64,000 nucleotides of DNA. Source: Macrotrachela quadricornifera. Its lineage: Eukaryota > Rotifera > Eurotatoria > Philodinida > Philodinidae. The stretch is from NCBI GenBank assembly GCA_022393335.1, contig JAJEKB010000262.1, forward strand, positions 1 to 64,000, given 5' to 3'. The notes under the pieces were generated by a model that was not told the DNA's origin, ran no database searches, and was given only the letters and a program-made list of their open reading frames with translations. The position numbers and the translations under genes were made by a program. Every line of letters starts with the position of its first letter. Position 1 is the first letter of the stretch. This document shows positions 1-12,400 of the stretch, piece by piece.

Positions 1-408
1 ATGACATGTTTCAAAGCCTGTGATATATTGAACTATTTCTAAGAGAAATTACATTATAAAGAATGAAAGCCTTTAGATGCTGAGTGTTCTAGCAATAGAA
101 ATGACACGTTTGACCTATGAACATACATCAACTAGTTTTTGTACTTAAATCAAACTAATTTCACACGAAAACATCCCGTCGTGAAATGGTTAATTGAAAA
201 TTTCTTTTTTTGTCTTCATTTAGTGATTTGGAAGAATAGCGTGCGAATAAGTCATATATCATAAAAGGAAATTTAATAATTTAATTATACTAAAACTCGA
301 TTTTTCTTCATGCATATATGGATTATATAATTATCATTTTTTTATCATTTGTTTTGATCAAACATATAATAAGAAAAATGTAAAAATTATTTTATATAAA
401 TTACTTAC
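1..408. other. Left-edge intron sequence of the ankyrin gene
   Basis: AT-rich sequence beyond the last visible donor of the minus-strand ankyrin gene. I see no further exon; it is presumably intronic. Confidence 0.5.
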
Positions 409-3400
409 AATCATCATCATTGATTTTTGATTTAAATAAACCATTTGATAAATTATTTATTTGTTGTCCAATTTTAATATTTGATGATGATGCTGATGAT
501 GATGATTGTCGATTAATATTTATATTTGTTTGATCGAATTGTGCTGGAAAATCATAATTTAAACATGTTGGACTTGGTAATAATGGATTTTGTGAATCAC
601 TTAATTGAAATGATGGTAAATTTAATAATTCTTTTTCTAATAATTTTATTTCTCCAACACCATCAGGAATATTTGTTGTTGGATTTGTTGTTGATTGGAT
701 ATTATTTGATGATATTAATGAATCTGTTTCAACAATAGCTTGTAATAATGGATTACGATCATTAGGCATATTTGATGATATATTTTTATCTGAATTTCTC
801 CAAAACCATTTACGTGTTGAATTTGTTTGATTAGAATCATTTAAATTAATTCCATTTGATATTGATGATGTTGATGCTATTGGTAAATTATTATTTGATA
901 ATATTTGAGAATTTGTTGATGCTATTGGTGTTATTGATATATTTGATAAAGTATTTTTTGCTATTTTACGATTTTTATCATATGTTGAATGTGTAAATTT
1001 TGTTAATAATGATGGACGATCATTTGTTGTTGTTGTTGTTGTTGTTGATGATGAAATATTTTCTTTTGTTAATGAATTACGTGGTAGTTTAAATGTATCT
1101 GGTTTTGGTAATGTTGGAATAGATGCAAGTGCTGATGTACCAATAGTTGGTGTTATAGATGAAATAAAATTTTTATTTTCATTTATTTGTACATTATTTA
1201 TTAATAATGAAGAATTATTTGTTGTAACAGATTTTTTTTTAAATAATGGTGTAAATAAACGATGTTCAAGTAAACGAAGTATGATAACAGGATGTATCAC
1301 AGATGATAAATATGAAAGATTATAAAGAAGACTATCACTTGAATTAATCATTGCTGTTGATGTTGGACTTGTTGCTATTTGAGATTCTTTTGATGTAGAT
1401 TTTTTTTGATTTATTCCATTCTAAAATTATGATAATAAAATTTGGACTTTTGTTTTTTTTTAAAGAATAATAACATACTTTAAGTAATTCATCAAGTAAT
1501 TTTTCAATACAAATACCAGCAAATGATGTCCATAATGTTCCAACAACTTTTTCACCAATAGCCATATGATGAACAAAATTATTTTCAAAAGATTGTGGCT
1601 TATCACAATCAAGTGGTTCGGGTTCAATATCTAATTTAAAAATATAAATTCATTTTTATTCTTATTAAATAATTTAATCAATATGAAAAAAAAATTATTA
1701 ATTATGTAAAATATTATAATATGATATTAGTTAATAAAAAATCCTATTCATTGTAAGATAGATCAAAATTCACTTAAGAAAAAAAAAATGAGTATAAGAA
1801 ATATTAGATCTTCGTAGTTGAAAATGCTGGAATTACAATGATTTATATAATTTATACAAAGAATATCGTATTTTTTTTTTGCATAAAATAGAATTTTTTA
1901 AGATTCAAATTACATTCATAAACAACAGTCGCAATTCTAATGGTTAGAGAATTTCCGTATATATATTTCATAAAGAATGTAGATCCATGATATTATAATG
2001 CGTATATTGTTTAGTCTATAAGAAAGTTCTAATGAATGATATTTCTTCTTTTCTTTATTCACATAACTTTAGAAAATCATCTATTTCTTTATTATGTAAT
2101 GTTATGTCTTAGCCATCGATAGTATTAATTTTATTGGCATCTACTAATCTTTTTAAAGATTATGCCTATTACTATAGACAGAAATCATCTGCGATCTTTT
2201 GCAAAATAATAACTTAATGACAATTTAATGAAGAAGAAAAAAATGAACTAAAATTTAGATATATTTATTCTATCATTTACAACTATCAGAAGTGAAACAT
2301 ACATTAAAGAGAAGTTATAGATAGATTATTATCATGTTAGTCCCAAGGGACTAGAAACTAATATTCGATCAAATAAACTCATCTTTTGAATAAAAACAAA
2401 ATCTCTTATTTGATCATAATGCCTAAAGCAAAAAAAAACACAACCAACGATTCGTCATAACTATTTTTCTAATTAAACAATAATATCATTGATCTATATT
2501 GTTCATTTTAAATTTATGTTAAAACTTACCAAGAATATCAAATAGATTAACTTTATTGCTAACTTTTGTAAGTAAACCCATATAAACAAGTATTCTTGCA
2601 CCAAGATGTTTAACATAACGAGCAAATTTTGTTGTTTGATTTGTATAAAACATTTCATCAGCTGGTAAAATTAAATGTAACACAGTATCTGGTATATCTG
2701 CTTGTGTTAATATTTCATGAGTATCAGGATTTAATGCAATAACACCCAATGTTTGTAAAATCAAACAAATCAAATGCTTTAAAATAAAAATAAATAAATA
2801 AATAAATATATTACATAGTATTACTATAATCTAATAGGAAATTAAGACAAATAAATATGTCAATCTTATATATGATTTTGTTTTTTCGTACATGAAAAGA
2901 ATGTTTTTCTGATTAACATTATCTACATAATTGAATTTTGATTTATTTCTCTTTCTATCTAATGGATAATATATATATATATATGGAAAGAAAAAAAAGA
3001 CAAAATTTGTTCTTATTTTTTTATTTATCTATCTATTGAATATTTACCGGATCATTGTTAATATTTAACATATCAATAATAATAGCTAAATTTTCTTTTG
3101 TATTAATAAATCTCATTTGAAATGTATGATCTTGACAAAGTATTGTTAATATACGTGCAGCTAAAATAACAACACAATGATGTGTACATAATGGTGAACG
3201 TGTTGATGGTACACATTTAGGACGATTATTAAATTCTCTACGATGTGCATCTAAACGTGTACGCATTAAACGTAAAAGATGTATTGGTTCAATTTGATAT
3301 AGAAGTGAAAATGGTTCATATGTATAAACAGTATTTAAATTATCATTTGATATTGTTGATGAATTATTAGTTGATAAATTTTCTGAATTAAGTAAATGAG

Positions 3401-6400
3401 ATTTTGATAGATTTGATGATGATGATAAATGAGGATTTGTTAAATCAGAAGATGATGCTGCTTGTGCTGATTGAGAAGGAGGAGGAGGAGGAGATGAAGG
3501 AGAAAGAGAAGAAGCTGGAGCAAGATTATCATTACTATATAATGGAATCCATCGTTTTGATGTTTCACGTGTTAAATTTCCAGTATTTCCACTTGTACTA
3601 TTACTTCCACCACCACCACCACCAGGTCCTGGACCAGATGTTTGTTGTGTTGTATTAAATGATAATTTTGAATTTGAATAAGCACCACCACCAGTTGCTG
3701 CGGCTGCGACAGCTCGTTTTTCATCTGTTTCACGTGAAATTTTTCGTAAAATACTTGATAATGTTGATGTTTTTGGTAAACGATCATTTCCAATTTTATT
3801 TTCATCATATGGATTAGAATTTGATGTTGATGAATTAATATTAATTAATGAATTTATATTTAATTGTCGTCTTGATAATGGTATATAACATGCATTATAA
3901 CGACCTGGATTTATTAAATTATGATATACATATACATCATATAAACGATTTATTGTTATTAATGCTAAATATTGCATATTTGCCATATCACTTGATAATA
4001 ATTCCAATGATATATCCAATAATTTTTTTGTATGTATTTGAAATTTTTCAACATGTTCACGTTTATCATGATTGCGTAAAAATTCTTGATAACACGTCTA
4101 AAGATATATACATATGTACAGTTTATTTAATTATGTATATATTTATAAATATGAAATATGAAACAAACCTGTGTAGTCATTGATATGAAAAGAAAAATTT
4201 TATGTCAATAATAAGTGCAATCAAATGATACTCTGTTTGCTATGAATGACAATAGATAGATAGATAGACAGATAGATTGTCTATCTATCTATTAGAATCT
4301 CTCATTCCCTTTCTTCGAAAAATGATTTGCTATTCGCTCTACTTCTCTTCTATTCTTCTTTTGTCGTAGTTGTTGACGCGCGCTCCTCTTCCGCTTGTCG
4401 TGCTCGGAACGGACGTGATGCTGTGCTTGTGCTTTCTCGCTACGATAGCAACATGAGAAAATCATGTCATACTCTGTTTAACATTGATTTTGACACCCTA
4501 TGATTATTAGACCTCATATATCTAGTAGTAATACTGTATAAAAGGAAACGATTTTCAATTCTTTGTCTGATGTTATTTTATATTTGCTTGTTTGCTTGCT
4601 TGCTTTCTTAAGTTTCTTTTTGTATATAGATGCATTTCTTTCTCATGGGACTATTTAGTCGCTACTATGAAACTCGATAATGATGTCTACATGTGTGTGA
4701 CATTCTGTTGAATTTCTCTCTTGTAGTATGTATAGAATACCTGTCTTTATAATCATCTGTTGACATGCTATGGATCAATGATACTTTCTTTTTCTCGTTT
4801 CTTATACTTAACTAACGGTACTAATGGGCATGCTGTACTATATCATTCTTTTTCTTTTCCATCTTGAGCACATTTAGTTAATGGTATATTATAAATGAAG
4901 AAGATCAACAAATAAAACAGTTTTATTATCTTGTCTTATATTATTATTATCATTATTATTATTTCTTATGTTTAATTTCAAATATTTATTATTTTTAGAA
5001 AATTGAAATTGAAAGATAAATTTGTATATTAAATTTCAAATTTTCTTTCTATTGTTCGTTTTTCCGGCATCATTATGATGTTAGTATATCTATTTTCATT
5101 TAGAAGAAATAAAGCAAAAAAAAAAATATAAAAGAAAAAAGAAAAAATTATATATAAATTCGTCATGAAAAATAAGGGAGTAGGAACGATGGCGGAAATG
5201 ATTCAACAACAAGAATAAGCACTCTCATTTATATTCATTTGTACTATAGACAACGAATAAACTAAGACAGGCAATAACAAATACAAATAGACAATCTGTT
5301 GCCTCGTTTCTTGTCTCATATATTGATCATGTTTGGTCGTTCACATAGAAAATAAAAAGTAATGATCAACATCGTCCTACGCATGATGCACTACTATAGA
5401 CTATATGAATATAACACAGTAGAAAGCATCATTAGTTGCAATTGCTTCTAACATCACAATAACGGAACGATAGTTTTCTCATTTCTTTTTTTTCTTTTGT
5501 CCTATCTATACATATTGTTATATAAACATACTCAGGCTCCTTCGTGTCTCTCTTTGTTCTTTTACATGATAGATAAACAAGCACCAGTAGAGAACATATA
5601 TATATATACAAAAATATAAAAATTACTGAGTATTGTTTCTCTGATGATCTGCCAATTGTTGATTCTCTTTTTCTTGATATTGTCTACTTCTTCAATATCT
5701 ATTCAATAACAGGATGTGATATCAATATCATGTCGCATAAAGATAAATATGACTCAGCAGGTTATTTCTTTTTTTATTTTATCAATAGATAAATAGTGCC
5801 CTAATGATGACACAATAACATAGTCAATAGAAATCTGAATAACTCCATATTTTATTGATTTTCTATTTTGCTTAAATAAAAAGAATGATTTAGTTATACA
5901 ATCTATTCAATTCTGTTCTTTTTATATTTTTTTTTGTCTATTGAAGATTAGTTGATTGAGCATGAAAAACATAGAGACTTATCGTTATATTCTTTTTCAA
6001 TAGTGAGAATGAATAAATAGAATAAAAAAAATAGAAAGACTATAGAATGTGCACATACGGCCTTTGAAGGCTAATCGAATTCCGAGTCATCGGGTGAAGC
6101 ATGCACAAGCGCGTGAGTTAAAGTGAGGATCGACTATGCCTCGCTAGTAATGAAGTAGATGAATAGCAAACAACAATCACGATGTTTTGATGCATAGTTG
6201 TGTTCGAACATCTTTTTCTTTTTCCTCTTTTACGCTATTATAGATATACGTGATTTTGTTTGCATTTATAATTATATTGAATATATGTATATATATATAT
6301 ACTAAATAAGTTTTTAAAAAATCAAATCAAAACAACGCTACCAATTCTATCTATTAATAGATTGACTTATAAATAATAAAGAAAAATGATCTTTATTTAA

Positions 6401-9400
6401 TTAATTAAAATGAAACGCTTATTAACACTTACACAATTGAAAAAAAAATATATGAAAATTATTTTGTATAATGCAAATATTAATAAATAAATAAAAAATG
6501 CAATTTCATACATTAGATTTTGGAAAAAAGTTTTATATATTGTGCATTTAATATGCATCAAAGATTATGACTCTTATACAGAAGTATATTCATGTCTCAT
6601 TCTAAACGGAAAACTTATGTAAAGCACTAATGATTTCAATAGTAATAAATCTGAATATATCAAAAATGTTCTTTTAAAGTTCAAATGACATCTATGCTGA
6701 TTTAATATCTATATATTAAAAAGGTTTTTCTTTTATTTCTAAAAGCATTTAATCTAATCAATAAGAATAAATGTCATCTTTTTTTTTAATATTTGATGAT
6801 CGTTTTATGATGAACATATTCGTCATATTTATTTCTTCAATTATAAAGAAATCTACTTACATTGAGTAATGTATGAAGAAGTTCTGCAATGCGTGCATGT
6901 ACTTGTGGTGATGTTGCTTGACTTATAAGAGTCAATATTTCGTCCATAGAATTTTGCATACGCAATAAATCCATTAATTGATCGATACATTCGATATTCG
7001 TCGCAAGTCGACTTAATTCAGAAAATCGTTTAAATAGACGATCATTGAATGCATTGACTATAATAAATAAAATAAAATAAAATAAAATAAAATAAAATAA
7101 GAAAAAAAACAATAACTTTATCGAGAAGAATTTCATAACAAATAAGAAACAACCATAATATAACAACAATAAGAATAGCACTATTGTAAAATCTATGACA
7201 ACAAGACGTGTATCTGTCAACTAGTAGAATTCTTTTTATTTTTTTGTTGTATATAAATGTGTTATTGACATCCTCTTGTCTATAAGCAGACAATAAACAG
7301 CCAACTAACTAACTCAAAAGAGCAAAGAATGTGTCAAAAGTCTTTACTAACACAATCAAATAATGATGACAATATGTCCGCCAATGTATTAACTTATTTT
7401 ATCTTAGAAGACAAAAAGAAAACATACAGGATAGGTCAAAAGATACTTTACCAAGAAAGAATTGAATATTTCCCTTATGGCTTGAGTAAACTAGCCGAAT
7501 TTTTTAACAATGGTAGAGGTATGTTCAAGATTTATATCCATAAAGACAAGTCTAGTGAAATCCTTTGTTACGTATCACCGATAGTTTCAACAAATAATTT
7601 TACTTATTCACAGGTAGAAAAACAACAATATATAAGATTGTGTAAAAGCCACTTGACCAAAAGAAAAATTGAATATCTCCATCATGGCTCAAGTGAATGC
7701 GCTGATTTTTTTTTCAGTAATAGGTGCATATTTAAGGCTTATACCCATAAAGATACATTTAGAAAGACTTTTTATTAAGTACATTGTTTTGTTTCCTATC
7801 TGTGAATCAGTAAAGTATTTTTATTAAGACTATTGCTGACACTTAACAAAGGATTTCCCTAGGCTTGTCCTTGTGGATATAAATCTTGAACATACCTCTA
7901 CCATTGATAAAAAAAAATCATTTCGTTTGCTCAAGCCATAGCAAGGATATTCAATTTTTTCTCGATACAGTAACTTTTGACCTATCCTGTATATAAAATA
8001 TATTCGAATGAAAATAAGGAACGAACGATTTATTTGTCTTTTTTCTTTAGTTTTTCGTATATTTTATATTTATCCTATTATTTAAAGACAATGTTAAATA
8101 AAACAGAAAGAAAAACGGAAGATGATGAGACTGATACTGACAACAACAACAGTATTATAATAGACATAGTTATAGTAAAAATACTGGATCATAATGATCA
8201 TTAAAAAAAGGAAGAACGCTCTTATTCGCTATCTTTCTTAGTATCTCAAGTGACATGAAAAAGAAGTGTGCAAGTCTTATTCTTATTATTTTAACGACAT
8301 TTCATAACTTTCATAAGATTCTATCTTTATAAAAAAAAAAAACAATTACAATAATAACTAGTCAAATATAAATAATAATTCTATAGATAAAATTGTTTTT
8401 TTTTATTGAGAAAAAAAGAAAAATCATTATAATCATCAGACAATATTGTACCTTACAAGGTTTTTTTCTTTTCTTTACTATCAGAAAAAAAAAGATCAAA
8501 GGCATTCTCAAACAACAACAACAAAAAATAAAAATAAAAACTCCGAGAAAATGATTAAAAACTGATTTACATAAGGTTCAATATTTTCCACATGAATATT
8601 TAAACAAAAACATATGAATTATTTATCAATTCATATACTCACTGAATTGTAATGTAATAAAATGAATAAGAATTTATTCTTTTTTTTAAAACAAATAATT
8701 ATTATATTATCATTTACACTTATAATAATAATATTTTTTTTCAATAGATAAACTTACATGATTATACAAAAAAAAAACCGGAAAAAACTAGAGAACTAAA
8801 AATACATTAAGCGTGAATATAAAGAAAAATGATGATGAGATATACTCGAAAAATGCACGATAAGTATAAAATTTTAGTTCAATTAAGAATTGATTTCTCT
8901 AGTTATGATATAAAATAGATAATCATAATTTTGAGGAAGAAAAAAAAACGATGCTATTATTTTTAGTTTTATTAATTGTTTATGAAAGAAGAAAAATATC
9001 TTATTCAAGTATTTTATATAATCAAAATTTTGATGTACGATTCTTGTAACAAGATCATTTGTTCATATATTTACCTTCTATATAATACGTTTTCTAATAA
9101 TCATTCAAGCATGAAAATAAAAAAAAGAATGATTTTATTAAAATTGATTAATATATAGAAATGTAAATGAAAATTTTTATTTATATTTTCAATGAAAATT
9201 AACAACTAAAACTTAATATTAATAAATGATTTAATGTAGGATTTTCTATTTTCTCATAGATAAAATAAACCAAAATATTAAAGGATGCTGAAAACATAAA
9301 CGGAAGTCACGGCCGTTCGCGCTTATATACACGGCAATAGAACAAAAAAACACCGCTCTCGCACACATGCACACGTTCATAATCGACCGTTCATGTTTAT

Positions 9401-12400
9401 GTGTCTATATGAGTCAGTAAAAATAGAACGTGAATTCTCTTTTTTTTTTACACTAGTTAATGAAATACTAGACACATCTCAGATAATGACAGATGCAAAA
9501 GGAATCTAAACTAAAGAGAGAAGATATATGAAAGGTGAAACTATACTTATATTAAGTAAAGCAAAGAAAAAAAAGAAGAAAACTTCGTCATAAAATTTAT
9601 GTTTTGTTACCATTGAAAATTATTTATACATACATTTACATAATATATCTTATATATATATAGATACATCCAGATCTTTTTTTCACTTCTAACAGGATAA
9701 AAAACAGAAAGAAAGAAAGGACGAGAAAAAAGAAGAACTATTTACATTCAAATGATGATCGGTATATCACTTGTCATCAGAAATAAATTTTTTTCTTTTT
9801 ATTCTGTTCTATATTTATTTCATTGTAGGATTGTTAACAATCACGAATATTGAAAACAAAAAAATAAAAATAAAAAGTCACATTTCAAAAGAAACTAACT
9901 ATCTATTAGTATGTATATATATAAATGTCTCAATAAGATTGTTGTATATTAAAAAATATCATCAGAAATTATATGGTAAATGGTTAGAATATTATAGAAA
10001 ATGATTTTTGACAGATTATTGTAAACAACTGGTATGCGTATGTATAGAGAATTGCATCTTGCCGAAAAGGTTGCAGCATCTGTCAAATCATCACAATTAC
10101 AAAGTATAGCTAACTGACTTATAAGAGCGAATAATTCTGATCATCGTACGACGGGCAATGATAATGATGGGACGGCAGTAAATGTACTTGACGATGAATC
10201 AATCGAATAGAGCGAAAAAAAGAGACCGCCTTGAGGGGCAGGGGCGAAAGAGAGACAGAAAGAGAGGCAAAGGAAACTGGTCCCGGCAATATAAACATAT
10301 CCCGAAGAGAGGAGCAAGAGATCGATACAATTGGCGTTCTGTAACTCACTTTCTGCTGATGCGTGAGTTGCTGATGCCACATTGTGCTGTTGCTGACGCG
10401 ATGATTTATGGGGATGAAGAATGTTGACAGCCAACGATGAGGTACCCGTCTAAAACGACACACATTTATATATATGTAGTGAAATATAAAAAACAGGAGA
10501 GAAAAAAAGCAGAGTGAAACATACAATCATCGATTAGTCATATTTTTATAATTCAACTATCAAAATCATTATATCTAGTTTTTCTTAGATTATATTTCAT
10601 TCAATTTTTTAATCTGTCAAATAAAATAAATCAATTGCTCAAAAGTAAAAATATTTTAATTCAATTATTCTAAATCTATAAAATACTATCCATTTGTATT
10701 CTTAATGTTTATACAAAAAAACAATAGCAAAAGATAATTTATTTAGATTCTCTGTTTTTTATTCATATTTATTTGGTTCTACTGAATCATAATGCTTAAA
10801 TTTTACATATTAAAATAAATTCTTTTTAATAGAAAGCAAAATGATAATATTATCTTGTTAAAATTTGAAATAAATCTTTAGTATATATATCATTAATCTC
10901 ATCATATTTTAATTAAAAAAAACGAAACTAACTCTATGTTTATTGAGATTTCCTCTATATTAAATGCAAAAATCCCCAATAGAATATACTGAATATAATA
11001 TACAAACTAATGCAAGACTTTTTTTTTTACCAAAAAAACAAAAAACGAAAAACAATCATTTGATTTATTTTATAAGATTTTCTACTTATTTTATGCATAA
11101 ACATAAAAAAAGAACATCTTTAATTATTTGAATTACGATCATAGAAGATTATGATAATATTAATTCTATACCTTATATAATTAAAAAAAAAAGCAGGGAG
11201 AATTTTTTTTATATAAACAAAGATTATATATAATAATCTATTTACAAATCATTAAATCTCATTTCATTTTTTTTTTCATAGATTGAATGAAAATGATATT
11301 ATTAATTCGATTAGAAATAGACTGAATTGCTTCTTTTGTTTATTTGTTCTTTTTTTTTATTATTCATTTTATTGTGTTCTAATGATTTCAATACATAACT
11401 ATATTATAGAATAGACGAAAATATTACTTCTCACTTACTCGAATGAAATAGACAAAAAAACAAGCGTCACATATATGAAAAATAGTGGATCTTTTTTTCT
11501 TATAAAAGAACTTAATGTAAAAGTAACTGTTAATCTCTTGGGATGGAAGGGAACAATCCTCTCATTTCATGTGAAGCTCTGATAAACAAATATTTCTATT
11601 AAGTATCATTGTTTATCTCATTAATATATAATTTTCAGTTGCCATTTAAGAGAATAATAAGAAGAAATTCAAACAAACTTTATTAATGACATAATATTAA
11701 TGCAAATTTTCAGAATTAATGTTCGTTTAAAAGTCAATTATGTCGAATTTTTAAGTATGAAAAACAAATTTCTGTACAAAAGTTAATATTTTAATAGATA
11801 AAGAAACTCAATTATATATTTTAGTTATTAGATATAAATTAATTAGATGTGAAAATTTGCATCAATATTGTATCATTTATAAAGTTTAGTCTGATTTCTT
11901 TTTGTTATTTTCTTAAATGGCAATAGAAAATTATCTATTAGTGAGGTTAACAATAACACTTAATAGAAATATTTGTTTATATTATCTATATGAAAAAATA
12001 TTTTAAAAAAAATATCTATAATTAATCAAATGAATTCTTTTACTTGTTTACATTTTTTTTTATTATTTTAATCACAGTTTATTTTATTTCTTAATAGGCA
12101 CAACTAAAACTATATTGATTATAATAAATGTATTTCATTGATAGTTTTGTTAAAGATTAGATACAAGTATATGATCATTGACTAGTTCTAAGAATAATTA
12201 GTTTTTAAGAATGTTTTCTTCTTAAGATATCTAATATTCAAAAACCGATTATATATCATAAAACAAGGTTAGAAGATCGAATGTTTCTTACTGTCGTCTA
12301 ATGTATGAAGAAGAAAATATTTTTAGAATTTGAAATTTTGAGAACCATATAATGATTATAAGATCTATCTCGGAGGGAAATTTCCAATCTAAATTCTGTA

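Noticed and set aside
2519..2545. AAAACTTACCAAGAA resembling part of a rotifer spliced leader
   Set aside because: It is the splice donor of ankyrin-gene exon 7 read on the opposite strand; no spliced-leader RNA gene context is visible.
10119..10526. Overlapping open frames on both strands around exon 4 of the ankyrin gene
   Set aside because: They are readthrough or antisense of the 100-base exon 10350-10449, which has clear splice sites and phase.
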